DNA of 64,000 nucleotides from Patiria pectinifera (GCA_029964075.1 CM057142.1:759770-823769); one strand, 5' to 3'. Shown: positions 34,595-46,639, counted from the first letter of the stretch. Made by a program: numbers and translations. The notes: generated from the sequence alone by a model not told the origin.

Positions 34595-35222
34595 GATTCA
34601 TTGGAGCCTGCACTCTCTTTTGTTGCCAATCAATATGTGAACTCTAGTGTGTACATTTTGCCAAAGAAACTGGCTTAAATGGGCTATATACTCATGTGCG
34701 CATGCACCATGCACACTTGAATCTTTATCAGCACAATTGGGTCAAGTGGAAGGCCATGGGTGTACCATTTCATAGAAAGGGGTGTTCTACCGCGTAACAA
34801 TGAAACGTTCGGTTTATACATACGACTGCATATAAGCCTATAATAACAAATTGTGGAAAGTTGTGTAGTGTATATTTTCAAATATATTTGTCAAGAATAA
34901 ATGGTTTATTCTTTGCTATTGTATGGCTGGCAAAATACTGCGATCCCATGGCTGATCGTAAATTTGACAACTAAACTTCATATGTATTCTTAATTCTTTG
35001 AACTTTCTGTTTTACCAGAGATAAATTTGGAGTCGAGACCGAACATGTGACAATGTAAAGAGAGAAATTCAATCTTCTATTTCTGGAATTGTACACAGCT
35101 GTATGCGAGCGATGAACTTCATATCCTCTAATTGCTGTAGTTGTACATTGATTTGAGTGCTGTGCATGGGCATGTTGTTGATCAAAGGTTAAGTAAAAAG
35201 CCAGATATCAGTATAGATTCCT
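34595..35222. other. upstream flank of the sulfotransferase
   Basis: The presumed promoter side of the minus-strand gene. No CpG island, TATA box or repeat is evident. ATTTCAAATATATTTG near 34875 is AT-rich. Confidence 0.3.
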
Positions 35223-35482
35223 ATTAGGCCAAAAAAAATGATAGTTCTGCTTCCGGTTTCCCTACCTACCCTATTCTGACAGCCCCTACCCTAATTTTTT
35301 TATTGGAAAAATGAGGAAAAAACACCCAAAACCATCAATTTCTACATTTTACCCTTGACTACACGCAGACGCCTCCGATCGTACACACAAAAAATTGGCC
35401 CCCCAAAAAATTCCCTACCTACCTACCCTATTTTTGAATGCCATGTAATCGGAAGCAGAACTATTTTTTTTTTGGCCTAATG
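35223..35482. mobile_element. MITE with ATTAGGCC ends
   Basis: The 260-bp element begins ATTAGGCCAAAAAAAATG and ends with its near complement. The terminal inverted repeat extends about 33 bp through ATAGTTCTGCTTCCG. A CCCTACCTACC phrase lies near each end in the same orientation. It is non-coding. No target duplication was fixed. Confidence 0.7.
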
Positions 35483-35734
35483 CATGCTTGGTCCTACATG
35501 TATGTACCTAAAATCTGGAAACGGTGTGGGCCAAAACTCAATTGTCATAAACACTGGTTTTAATAAAAGCACATGTGACCATCATACAAAGAGATCAGAA
35601 GATGTCACAGCTACTTTTGAGTTGAACCTTGTACAATAATGGGAAAAAGTATTAGTTCAACATTTTAACCCACACAATGCCTATATTCATCTGAATGTCA
35701 AACTTTGTAATATCCGAATGAAGAACGGAATACT

Positions 35735-36045
35735 CGGGTGAAAATTCCAGTTGAAGCCAGTTCAACTGGTTTCAACAGTGTTGTGTAATACAACAGCCGG
35801 GCGCGAATCGCGTTACATAATACTAGAGCGCATGACCACAGCCTTTATGTTGCTGTGTCTATAGGGTGTTTATTTTATCCATGTCTATGACGCAACAATG
35901 GTGAATGACCGAAGACCTGATATAGAAAGCGCTCGCTGATTGGTCAAAATCTAGAGGTCAAGATGCGGTTGTCTTGCATAATTAATTAGCGAATCTGCTC
36001 AAATGTTTAGACCATGGCTTTCGCCATGGTTTATTACATAGACTG
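35735..36045. repeat. hairpin-bearing repeat related to X (family Y)
   Basis: The segment 35925-36010 (GATTGGTCAAAATCTAGAGG, CATAATTAATTAGCG) recurs at 46645-46730. It carries two short hairpins: GTTGAAGCCAGT/ACTGGTTTCAAC at 35752, and CCATGGCTTTCGCCATGG at 36013. The GCTTTCGCC tip resembles the tips of the X1 and X2 hairpins, and AATAAACCATGG occurs in the X1 arm too, so it may be a relative. Confidence 0.45.
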
Positions 36046-37429
36046 ATACCAGAACTCCCTAGAAGAGTTTTCTGTCCTACTGACCCCATTGACCTGCGTC
36101 TCAACTCTGAAGTATTGCTCTATGACTGGACATATTTTCGGATCCCGCACCTTTGAAAATAAAAATTACCAAAGAAAACATTCAATGTGTGTTGAGTCAA
36201 CAACAGCCCAGGGGGACTTAATAAGAGCATCAGACAATGAATTAAGCCAAAAAGAAAGAAAAAAAATGATTTCTTGTGCAGATTTGGGACAAATTTGCGT
36301 GGTTGTGACTGGACAAAGCTGATAGATCATGTCTTTTTTTTGATTGGCCCTATTTGTGTTGTGTTTACCTGTGGAACCAATGCCCGCTGTGAGCAGCAGC
36401 TGTGGTACCAACGGCCACAATTGAGCCGAATTTGTTCTGACACCGAATGGCTTGAGTTCCATTACAAAAATTCCAATATTATCCCACCTTTTAAAAATTG
36501 TTTTAACTGAGTAGTTTTGGTGTGGGATGGTGTTGTGTGTCTACAGTGTGCTTGGACATAATTTAATTTTCCCCCAAAAAAGAGATATACCTTTGATTCA
36601 TTTTACACTTTGATGCTGCAGTTTATTGACTCGAATGATGCCCACTTTACAAACAAATATGTACTTGATGTCACTGTGCTTTGGTAGAACTTAGGCAATT
36701 AAGTCTTTAGTCTTAGAGTCAAAAGCATGGGTAAAACACCCTGGTGAAGTAATTTTTTGTGAGAATTTTTTTTTGTCACGTCTTACTCCTCCGGGAGGAG
36801 GTGTGCTCATAGTAGACACTCGGCATGGTCAGTGACTAATTTGTTAGAAGAACTTATCTCTACAAAACAGGCATGATCAGCGTACAAATGGGCCAGGCCT
36901 GTCCCACATTTCCCCTGTTTCCTGCCGAGGAAACTTGTGACCTGGCTGCAGAGGAGGAAACAATTAATAAAAATCTCCTCTCAGTATTCACCTGCATCTG
37001 CCAGGGCCTCGTCCCTAATCAATTAGTCTGTGTATGTGTCAGGTGTACATCTTGGGGGAGGAAATGCAATAATACCCTTGGAATGTTGGCCTGTGAAGCC
37101 TGCCGCAAGGCAAGTGCAGATGAAGTCGACTGTCAAAAGTGACCCCCAGTGACATGTCAAATGAAAGGCGGCCAGACATCCTTTTGCTGCCAATGTTGAG
37201 GTAGTTTTGCCACAGCTTTGCAGGTTTTATAGTGCTGATTTTACAAGAAAATTTGGTTTTCTGGGATAGAATTTTTTACTAGAGCTGTGTTTTACTTTAA
37301 TGCAAGGATCATTTGGTCAGAATTGGCTTCTTGAGTTCAGTGGTGGTTGTAGTTTGTTTTTTTGGTTTTGGTGTGTTATGGTTTCACCTCGTTTGTAGTT
37401 TAATCTCAGGTTTCAATAGGTCAGTAACA
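36046..37429. other. non-coding, nothing recognised
   Basis: No gene is recognised. The 90-codon frame at 36873-37142 is preceded by a poor acceptor and matches no family. Bases 36860-37150 share nothing with other parts of the window. Confidence 0.3.
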
Positions 37430-38470
37430 TCCAGTCAGTGCTGGTTTCATTATGTTATCTGGTCAGTCCTTGTTTCAGCAGGGTTTAATCAGGCTGCTGC
37501 TGGTTTCATCAGTTGCGGCTGGTTTCATCTGGTCAGTGCTATAGTTTCATCTGGTTGGTGCTGGTTTCAAATAGTTTAGTGCTGGTTTATCAGGTTATGT
37601 GCTAGTTTCATCAGGTCGATGCTGGTAGCTTAAGGTGAGAGCTGGTTTAATCAGGTCGCTGCTGGTTTCATCTGGTCAGTGCTAGTTTCATCTGCTTGGT
37701 GCGTGTTAAAGATAGTTAGTACTGGTTTTATCAGGTTATAGTGCTGGTTTCATCCGGTCAGTGCTGGTTTCATCAGGTCAGTGCTGGTTTCATCTGGTCA
37801 GTGCTGGTTTCATCAGTTCAGTGCTAGTTTCATCAGGTCAGTGCTGGTTTCATCTGGTCAGTGCTAGTTTATCAGTTCAGTGCTAGTTTCATCAGGTCAG
37901 TGCTGGTTTCATCTGGTCAGTGCTGGTTTCATCATGTCAGTGCTGGTTTCATCAGGTCAGTGCTGGTTTCATCAGGTCAGTGCTGATTTCATCTGGTCAG
38001 TGCTGGTTTCATCAGTTTAGTGCTGGTTTCATCTGATCAGTGCTGGTTTCATCAGGTCAGTGCTGGTTCCATCAGTTCAGTGCTGATTTCATCTGGTCAG
38101 TGCTGGTTTTATCTGGTCAGTGCTAGTTTCATCAGGTCAGTGCTGGTTTCATCTGGTCAGTGCTGGTTTCATCTGGTCAGTGCTAGTTTATCAGTTCAGT
38201 GCTAGTTTCATCAGGTCAGTGCTGGTTTCATCAGGTCAGTGCTGGTTTCATTTGGTAGGTGCTAGTTTCATCTGGTCAGTGATCAGGTCAGTGCTTGCTT
38301 TATCTAATCAGTGCTGGTTTCATATGCATGGCATCAGGTTTGTGCTGTTTCATCAGTGCTGGTTTCATCTGTTATAATGTGTTATTTCATCAGGTCAGCG
38401 GTAGTTTTATCTAGTCAGTGCTGGTTTAATCAAATTTGTGTTGGATAATTTGGATTAATAAGTATGGTAC
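37430..38470. repeat. minisatellite, 20-bp unit
   Basis: About 50 units of TCATCAGGTCAGTGCTGGTT with recurring variants (ATCTGG, ATCAGTTCAG, GCTAG). A shortened unit (GCTAGTTTATCAGTTCAG) occurs at about 37865 and 38184, 319 bases apart, which equals 16 units minus one base. This suggests block duplication inside the array. Frames encoding SGQCWFHLV repeats are by-products. Confidence 0.9.
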
Positions 38471-38878
38471 TGGCTTCATCAGGTCATATATGGGTCGATG
38501 TGGCCGGCAGCCATGGCGCCTTTACATGCCAGCGGCTCGACCACGTTGTAGCCGCGTCCTTCGCAATTCAGCATACCAGCTGCCAGTAAGGATGATTAGC
38601 CTCCCAAATTATTATTATTATTATTTATATTTATGGCAACAAAACACAAATGCAAATCACAGTGTTCATCATGATACTGCTACAGAAGTGTTTTTCGGAG
38701 TTACAGGTTGTTTTTTTTTGCATAACATATCAAGACACAATAATCCATGAATTGTTAGTTACATAAATATAGTTTGTAAACTAACTACACATTAATGATA
38801 ATTGTCAGAGAAAGCCTATTTTGTTCTGTGATTTTAAGACTTATAGTTAAAATCTCATGACTGTTTACTGACTTATAC

Positions 38879-39030
38879 AGGCATGCAACTTTTCCTAACA
38901 TCAGCTTGTTTCCTCTTTTATTACTCCTCTTCTATGCCATTAGAAAATAGCGAAAAAAACGCTGCACTTTCCTGCCGCCCTTTCTCTGTACTACCTGCTT
39001 GCCAATTGCCCCGGAGCATGCTTTCCATGG
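38879..39030. mobile_element. K-family MITE, left part only
   Basis: The start CAGGCATGCAACTTTTCC and the interior TCAGCTTGTTTCCTC match the K family. The right terminal repeat is absent, so the copy is truncated. Confidence 0.55.
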
Positions 39031-40073
39031 GTTTCAATTCTATTTCAAGTTTTCGCATCAAACTCTGCCAATCCAATGCAAGGAAACATTCCAAAGTTTA
39101 ACAGACGTGACAGTGTAACGTAAGAAAGGGAAGTCTAAAATAGCAGGTACATTATCGTCTTACCTTCGCACGTGTCGGTCGGACGTGGCGTGCAAGCCCC
39201 AACAACAACACCGAACAAGAAGGGAAAGGCTCAATTATGAGATCCCGCAGTTTTCATTCAACGCTCGATCCAGTGCTTATTGATACGGATCTTTTGGACG
39301 AAAAGTTAATCAGCCGTAGGGGTAATATGTGTACTTTGGCTGTGCATGGATGATAATGTCAGGAACTGCAAGGGTGGTGGGTCTTCATAACCATGGCAGG
39401 CTGCCAATTTCTGAAAGATTGTTATAATTACTTCATGAGATAACCCCCCCCTTCTCTTCCCATTCCCCCATAAAATCTATGTTTTTCCTGCCAAACTGAT
39501 GAGCACTCTCTTTAGTCAAATGTTCAGACTTTATTAGAGTCCTCAAACCTCTAGTTCCAGACCAAATCCAAGTCTGAGTGTTGATTCCGAGTCTGAGTCC
39601 GGGTGCCGAGTAATGTTGGGTCGAGTCCAAATCTGAGTCTCAAGTCACGAATGTCTAGTCCGAAATCCGAGTTAGGAGTCAGGTAAAAGAATTCAAGAAA
39701 AATCTCGACTCAAACAATGTTTCATCAGGGCACACTAAAATTATAAGGACACAATCTTGTCTTGTAAAAAGGCTTCTGGTCTAACAGATTGTTGAGCTAC
39801 ATGTACATATGTACATATGTACATCATTTTTTTTTATTAGACCAAATTGAATAGAAGACTTTTAAGTTTTCATCTTTAATAATTCTTCATCTTAAATTTT
39901 TCGTATTAGTTTTCAGAATTTTGTGGGTGATGGAATATTTAGTTGTTATTTTTGAAGACAATGTAAACAACTCCTTACTGAAACATTTCAGTTAGAGGGG
40001 ACAGCAGAGCCCTCAATCCTTCCCAGTGTTCTCTGAAGATCAAAATTTCTATATCCATCAACACTAACCACCT
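39031..40073. other. non-coding with a GAGTC-rich patch
   Basis: Bases 39540-39690 contain many degenerate GAGTCCGAGTC-like units, a decayed minisatellite or the subterminal array of a hAT-like element; no terminal repeats were found. The remainder is unassigned. Confidence 0.35.
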
Positions 40074-40261
40074 AATTCGCTCTTTTCACACTTCCCTCAT
40101 GGGCATGCAGAGCCTCGATCTGGAAACTTAAAACAATAAATATAGCCGGTTCAGTGATTCCCATGTCGGGGTTTAGATCACTAAACCGGCTATTTTTATT
40201 GTGTAAAGTTGCCAGATCGAGGCTGTGCGTGCCCAATGGCGGAGCGTGAAAAGAGCGAATT
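40074..40261. repeat. 188-bp palindrome (foldback element)
   Basis: The left arm (AATTCGCTCTTTTCAC...AGCCTCGATCTGG...AGCCGGTT) is matched by the right arm read in reverse (CCAGATCGAGGCT, AAAAGAGCGAATT), each about 90 bases with a few mismatches. It would extrude as a cruciform. No other copy is in the window and no target duplication is clear. Confidence 0.75.
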
Positions 40262-40298
40262 CATGGCATTTCAAATACTTACATTGTGGGCACCCAAT

Positions 40299-40530
40299 TA
40301 AAGGTAGAGTAGATCATTTGCAGCTATCCAGAAAGTAACTGACGAAATTATTGTTGAAAAGCAAAGAGGGGATGGCAAGAAACTCCCTGTGAAATTATTC
40401 TTTCTGGCATGCTGTCATTTTGAAGAAAACAATAAAAGGTCATTTCCAAAGATGCATCAAGTGACGCTTTTTTTGGAAATTCTCATTAGAGGTTGGATTG
40501 TAATTGGGCAAATCCCTAAATGGGTGCGAG
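40299..40530 (-). mobile_element. M-family element, partial
   Basis: It begins TTAAAGGTAGAGTAGATC and includes GCATGCTGTCATTTTGAAG and TTTCCAAAGATGC, matching the M copies at 21922 and 44455 in reverse orientation. The inner palindrome is decayed and the far end is missing. Confidence 0.5.
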
Positions 40531-41161
40531 TAAGCGTTGACACGCGCGCACGCGGTTGCTATTATTTGTCAGTTCAGTGTATGCCTCACGTACAGCTGCA
40601 ATCGGCTGAATGAGAACATTGTCCCGGATACTGAGTTCAGGCGCAATTCAAAACAGGACTCAGCAACTTTTGAATTGAAAATTGAGATCCTGGAATATTG
40701 TTTTCTTGAAATCTAAACATTCACAGAGCTAAAAGTTTATCAGGTTAATTGTTAAGCACTGGTCTTTAGATTTTGAGCACTTTTGTTGCTTCAAACGAAA
40801 AAAACATTTGCAAATGACAAATGATCCACCCTATACCTTTAATTTTCTTCTGTGTTGATACATTGAAACTATGGTGTCCAAACACATACAGAAGAGAGGG
40901 TAATTTGCTAATTATGTACTGTTCTGTATTAAGTTGTTTACATACATAGAGCATAATTTGTGTTGGCAAGTCCTTGGATAAAAGGGTGGACTCATAAATG
41001 TCACATTAACATGATAGTCGAGGGACTAGATCGAACAGTGTATTCACTCAAATGATGTAATGAACAAGATGAGGATATTACGGAAAATATTGTACAATTT
41101 TCCCGTTTGCCTTGATAATCTACCTGGGTCATTCTATAAATTTTGTGGTCTACATTTTTAA

Positions 41162-42216
41162 CCATGCAGTTCACGTCGGATGACTTGTATACACGTTTTG
41201 CGGTATTCAGAACGGATGACATATAAACACGCAACGAGCGAGGCCGGAAATATCTGTCAGCGGCCGCAAATATCAGGGTGTGCTACCCGCAGAAGACGGC
41301 CTGAACCCGTCTGACATCGAAGTTCATGAAAAACAATCCCGCGCCGGTCCGGTCAATGGCAAAATAATAAGGGAATAACAGTGTGAGAAGCGGGTCTTCA
41401 CTGCGTGATAATGACCGGGTGTGGGGGTGACCGCTGTTAATGGACCTCGACTTCGTCTCGGTCCATTAACAGCGCCCCCAGTGTGGGTCACCCCCACACC
41501 CGGTCATTATCACGCAGTGAAGACTGGATCCTCACACTGTTATTCCCATTAATATATACCTTTATAACGAAATAAACAGTTAAAATGCTCCAATTTTGTG
41601 ACTTTCTTTCGGCGATATTTCCAGACTTTTTTGTGTTTATGGGCCATATTTTAGCTTAACAGCTATAACGACGTAAACTCAACAGAAACTGCTGCCGTAG
41701 CGAAACAAATTACAACAATGTTTTCATATCTTTACCTGATGGAGAAAGCTGAAATCTCGTTTACACATTCCTTGTGTCCGGAATTACAGAGATGCTTGGT
41801 TTAGGAAAGGTAAATATGTCGGTGGGTGAAGTGTTCAAAGAAAATAAATCGTAGATCTATGCTTTCGTCGTAATAAATACTGCACTGCTGTACGATGTCG
41901 TTTCAAAACTTCCTTACGCGCGCGCACGCACGCATCCCTAGGAACTGTGTTGCGTACGCGCGCGTCAGTCTCACGCGATGGAGGTTGAGCGCATGTGCAG
42001 TGCTCAATTGTTAAAAGCTACCGCAGGACTGTTACTATATTTTAACCAATCATTGGCTTGCATGGGGCTGAACGGGGCTGGATCAATGCTGGTTCAGGGG
42101 CCATTTATTCGCTTGATCTTTGAAGCCGGTCCATTATCACCGTTAATGACCGGCCACGTGATCGAGTCTCGACCAATCAAAAACCATCAACTCTCCAAGG
42201 TATTTATTAATACTGG
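41162..42216. mobile_element. Z-family element containing X2
   Basis: TTAA lies directly outside both ends (41158-41161 and 42217-42220). The left end CCATGCAGTTCACGTCGG and the phrase GGATGACTTGTATACACG match the Z copy at 47438, and the right end keeps only CCAGTA before X-family sequence begins. TTAA duplication with CC ends is the piggyBac pattern. Confidence 0.6.
41371..42210 (+). mobile_element. X-family foldback element, copy X2
   Basis: A 177-bp hairpin (41371-41547) with arms starting GGGAATAACAGTGTGAG meets at the tip CTCGACTTCGTCTCGG. A CpG-rich part follows (CGCGCGCACGCACGC at 41920), then a distal end with CCACGTGATCG and TCTCGACCAATC, ending GGTATTTATTAATA. The stem phrase GGTCCATTAAC is echoed near the distal end (GGTCCATTATCACCGTTAATG). 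It is non-coding. Confidence 0.65.
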
Positions 42217-42455
42217 TTAATATCCCTGTTACATCTGACATTTGCGATTTTATAATTCTGATGCACTGATGAATGCATTTGTCCTTCAAGAGTGATTATG
42301 AATAGTGTGAACAACCTACCCAACCAATAAACAAAATCATTTGAAGTCATTCTTAATGATTCTTGAATGGTATATTACAAAGTACCAAAGTAACAGGGAC
42401 AGGAAAAGTGTCACACTCTGGACTGGAAATGTATAAATTGACCCATCTACATGGA

Positions 42456-44454
42456 ATGTAACCAAGGATGTTCATACTAAAGGGGGCGGGGGGGGGGGGG
42501 TGTCACACCCCCCCAACAAATGTTGTTTTTTCAGCAAAATTGTATTTCTTCTCTGAAAAGAATTGTTGGCCAAAAAATGCCCTCATAAATATTGCCCTCA
42601 TAAATATTGTGGAACCCCTCGTGTGTTTAGTGATGTCCGACAAACACAACACCCCCCCCCCCCCACCCTCCATCTAATTGCAGATATATTTTCTGGTAAT
42701 GTTCAATCCCAAAATAGTTTGTTGAGGGAACATTCTCTATTAAAACCTGTCTGGCGGTGTCCGTGAAGGTAATGGACTTTTTTCCCAGGGGAAGGGGGAA
42801 ATTTGAAATTTAGGGAGTACCGGTAAGCCTTCAAACATGCAAACTCACGATTGATTTAAAAGCTTGCCAAGGTGTAAAGGTGTAAACCTGAATGTAGCCA
42901 ACCACAGATTAGACATACCTTAACCAGAACCATCCAAGTTCCTTCAGAAGTTTGCCCGAATGTTTTGGAGGATATTTTGCAGGATTAGGGAAGGTAGACT
43001 CACATGGGGCCTGATGCCCTTTGAAGCACATTAGGGATCAGATTTGCCAGGATTTTTTTTTTCTGATTTCAGGATTTTTTTGTCAGGATTTGTACCAATT
43101 TCAGGATTTTTTAAGGATCCATTTGGAAATCTAAAATTCCTGAGTTTTTGTTTTCATACCAAAAAGGTGTTTTTACCTATAAACAAAAAATGAACAAAAG
43201 AAATGGGCATTGTAAGGGGTGTATTTAGGCAAATACAAACATAAACCCTACGCTGCTAAGGGTCCTCATCACTCCTCAAACCTTGCGCTGATTATGTCGT
43301 TGATTTTCTCCCAATTTCACCCCTTGTGCACGCACAGAGAAGGTGCCATGTGGTGCCTTCACCTTTAACTCTGGAAAGAAGGGTTGAAATTGTCACAGCA
43401 AAACTTTGTATACAACTAGATTTAAGTACAGATCATCTACATCTCGTAGTTCGTTTCTGATAAGGTCCAAGGAGCTTCAGGACCCAACAAGCTGACACCT
43501 TGGACATTTGGACACCATGGCGGATTTTTTTCCATTTTTTTTCCTCCATTATCAAGGTTTAATTCTCAGGAACCGATGACTGTCAAGGTTTAATTATCTG
43601 TAACAGAAAAACAAGACAAGATAACTTCAAACTTTCTGTGTAATCATTCAACAAGTTGAACTGCACTCAATATTATTCAAAACTGTATGGCCCATCTCCT
43701 TCTACCTTAGGCCACAAACTTATCAATCAGCCCTTGTATCAGTGACTCAAATGAATCAGCAAGAATATGACTCAAATCAACTCAAATATTGCTGTGCACA
43801 TTGTGCCTCAACTGGACTCGACTTGAGTACACGTAACTGCCTTAGAATGACTCTACTTGACTTCAACGACTCACTTCATCACAGCAGTGGGCTACTGAGT
43901 GACTTACCCAAAATGCCACTGAACCAGAACTTGGACGACATTCCTGCGAACACACAGGCCTGCTCTCTGTTTTTAATCATGACAAATCCCCGGCGGGGTT
44001 GATGAAGCATTTTCTGGCTGAGGGGGTTGCAGGTTTTCTATCCGTGCTTCAGTGTGCCCCCCGTGGCCCCAACTTCCTGATCGAAACGATTTTAAAATGC
44101 TACATCCATGTTTCTTACTTTGCTCAAAATTTACTGTTTCCTGACCATGCCTTGGTCACACATTTTGGACTCGAGGGAGATCTCCTTCGTATGTTTTTGC
44201 CTTTATTTTTGTCCTCGCAGCTGAGGAGGGAAGGGGGATGGGAGTAGAATGTTCCACCCATTCCCCCCCCCCCCCCGAGCCAAATATAGAGAGAGTTGCG
44301 ACAACTTCAGACTGTTGAACCATAATGGCCGTTCATTATGTGTACAGTGCAGCGTGCGACTATTGTGTACGATGTGCACTGATGCATAATCCACCATTTT
44401 GGTTCCAAACAGTGCGATCCTTATGTCACACATCTCTCTATATACGGCTCTGCC
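42456..44454. other. non-coding, nothing recognised
   Basis: No gene is recognised. There are C and G runs at 42487, 42650 and 44263, an AGGATTTTTT-rich stretch at 43050-43110, and a loose cluster of GACTCAA units at 43740-43870. Confidence 0.3.
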
Positions 44455-44630
44455 CCCCTCCCCTTTTTTTTCCAACGATGGTCGACCGACCATCATCAGA
44501 AATTGATACAAAAATTCCACTTTTCTTAAAAAATGACAGCACACCAGGTGCCAGGATTTCACAGGATGCTTATTTCGTAATAATTTGGCAGTTATGTTTC
44601 TTGATGTTGTATACATTGTATTACCTTTAA
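44455..44630 (-). mobile_element. M-family element, half copy
   Basis: Read on the minus strand it starts TTAAAGGTAATACAATG at 44630 and continues through CCTGGCACCTGGTGTGC to the inner palindrome (CCAACGATGGTCGACCG on the plus strand at 44472), where it stops. It directly abuts the open frame at 44632-44945. Confidence 0.65.
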
Positions 44631-44631
44631 G

Positions 44632-44945
44632 ATAGAGTCCTGCCTAAATCTCCCTTTCAAACCTTCGAGGGGGTACTCACGCATGAAGTCCATTACACTC
44701 ATGATCGGCAGAACCCCATGTTTAAGATTTTTGCCCCAAATCTTTACCACCCTATGCCTCTCATCTTTGCCTGCAGATCGAGGGCTGAGGGTCCGAGCCA
44801 GACTCAAGCGTCTTAAGACCCAGTGTTGACAGATCCAATCTGTGATGTCCTTTCCTTTCACCACCAAGTATTCCTCATAGCTGTTAGCCTTGGCCATGAG
44901 TGTTTCCATTAATCGAAAGTAATTCAAACTGATTGGCACTGGCAT
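44632..44945 (-). CDS. protein-like exon or gene fragment, unknown
   Basis: From ATG, about 105 codons read MPVPISLNYFRLMETLMAKA, then SYEEYLVVKGKDITDWICQH and GVLPIMSVMDFMREYPLEG. The composition is convincingly protein-like and rich in charged residues and Trp. I recognise no domain. There is no good acceptor upstream, and a TAA lies just before the ATG in frame, so the ATG could be a real start. The frame runs straight into an M-family terminal repeat whose first bases supply a donor-like AAAG/GTAATA. It could be a single exon, a retroposed piece or a gene cut by the transposon. Confidence 0.35.
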
Positions 44946-45280
44946 GAATTACCACAGGCATTCCAACGACATCCTTTTTGTTTTTAATCTAATTGCACTA
45001 TCAGGGTAACCTTGACCAAAAGATTGATGTGTGGTGGTGGTGTTGGTCTTTATTTCCAAGTTTGTATGGTGAATTTGTTAAGTGGGGTATGTTTTTTTCT
45101 GGTGTTTGCAGACTCTCCTTATAATAAGTCTCTAATTTCCTTTAATTATAGGTAGCCTAAGGTTTTCAAAGTTTGGTGACATACACAGGGTTCGCCCTTA
45201 ACTTTTATTTTTTTCACTAGCCAGCCGGACATGTGAACCAGACTCTTAGCTAGCTCGCGGGACTTTTCATTAGTCCGCGG

Positions 45281-45599
45281 TTAAGTTCGGGCAAGGACCG
45301 TTAGTCGACTAGTGGTTGATTTGTGACGTACCTTACGCCTGCGCACTGATAGCAACGTGTGAACGTCTCTAGTCAAACGCTGGTCAAAATGTCATCGCAA
45401 AACTTCTGGATCCTGGCTCTCTGCTAGCGTTATGAATGCGCGCGGCTATTGGTTACCAGCGATGCAACCAGACCCAGTAGGTTGGTTCCAAATAGTCGAC
45501 TAGCGTAGTCAACCACCGTCGACTAGACAGAGTTCGGGCAAGCGTTATTCGAACTATGGTTAACCATTGGTCAACAATAGTCCTTGCGCGAAATTGGCC
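45281..45599. mobile_element. N-family MITE, second copy
   Basis: It matches 7767-8066 nearly throughout (GTGGTTGATTTGTGACG, CAAAACTTCTGGATCC, GTTCCAAATAGTCGACTAG). It carries about 20 extra bases near the right end (AACTATGGTTAACCATTGG). Ends are slightly eroded. Confidence 0.75.
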
Positions 45600-46014
45600 A
45601 AAAATAGCATTTTTAGAGTTTTTTTTTTTACACCAGAATGTCATAAACAACAATGTTCATATATTTTTGCATAACTTTATCCTGAGGCAATCTTCTCAGT
45701 GTTTTCAACGAACATATCTAATGAAAGTGAATTAAAACAGACACAAATTGATTACTGTTGTTAATAAATTAAAAAATTATTTGTTAATAAATTAAATCAA
45801 CTTAAAGAAATTAATTAGATAATTATTTTTCAATTTTTTAATTATTTTTTTAAGGTGATTAGAATAGATCAAATCACATTTTCGACCCAAATCATTTTCA
45901 GTCCCATTTTCATTTGTGACACAAACAAAAGTTATCAAAACTGGACCCTCAAAAAGATTTAAAAATTGGGGGAAAAATATGGAAGTCGTGAAAAGAAACT
46001 TACTGTCCGTGGGG

Positions 46015-46330
46015 GATGGTACCGAGTGGTATCAGCGCGCATGGACTGCCATGAAAACCGGCGCAGCCACGCATTATCGGCTCAAGTACCAGCGTACTAT
46101 CGGTTAAGACCAGCGTTCGAGTCCTGCTACAATCCCGGCCAAAATGGTTGGGACACTTGGAAATAACCTTAACCTCCAACGGTCACCCGCTCGCCCCGCT
46201 CCCCCGGTCAATGTTGATCTCTCCAGCTTATGGAGCACACACCGCGCAATGAGAGACAACATTGAGAGGGGGCCAGGGGGTTGGGGGCCCAGCAAGATTT
46301 GGCCAGGATTGTAACTAGCTCCACCCATAA
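46015..46330 (+). repeat. tRNA-derived SINE-like element, family S5
   Basis: The head has GGTACCGAGTGGTATCAGC as an A box and GTTCGAGTCCTG as a B box, with a long spacer like a tRNA of the Ser/Leu type. TACAATCCCGGCCAAA at 46128 is matched by its complement TTTGGCCAGGATTGTA at 46296, so the body is bracketed by an inverted repeat. No second copy is in the window. Confidence 0.45.
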
Positions 46331-46639
46331 TAGTTGTCATTGGAACACAACTTAACTCTGCCACTGGAGCTCTTTCTGGAGCCAGCCAGGGCCAATTCTC
46401 CACAGAATCCCAGTTGAGTTCATTAATTGGAAAAGAGCTAGCTGAGGATCAAACATTCACGTGTTCAGAGCCACACAAACAAACATCTGATATATCCTAG
46501 CATGAAAATTGTATGCAACCCCACGCGCCAGCCAATCAGAGTCAATTTTAGAAACTGTGACATCATTTCAATCAGAAATGTGGACTGAGCTGTTGATTGG
46601 ACAATTTGGCTGCCATGGTTTTTTAAAACGACGGGTTAC

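Larger units (their letters stand above)
41126..42455. mobile_element. Q-family MITE split by a Z/X insertion
   Basis: The left part (GGGTCATTCTATAAATTT, 41126-41157) and the right part (CCCTGTTACATCTGAC... to AAATTGACCCA, 42223-42455) together match the intact Q copy at 54259. Between them lies a TTAA-flanked Z element that itself contains X2. This is therefore the oldest of three nested layers. Confidence 0.65.

Noticed and set aside
36873-37142. Cys-containing 89-codon ORF, possibly EGF-like
   Set aside because: Cysteine spacing does not fit EGF or other common modules and the splice context is poor.
37430-38470. CRISPR array or repetitive protein gene
   Set aside because: Units are contiguous without unique spacers, and the open frames follow from the 20-bp period; it is a minisatellite.
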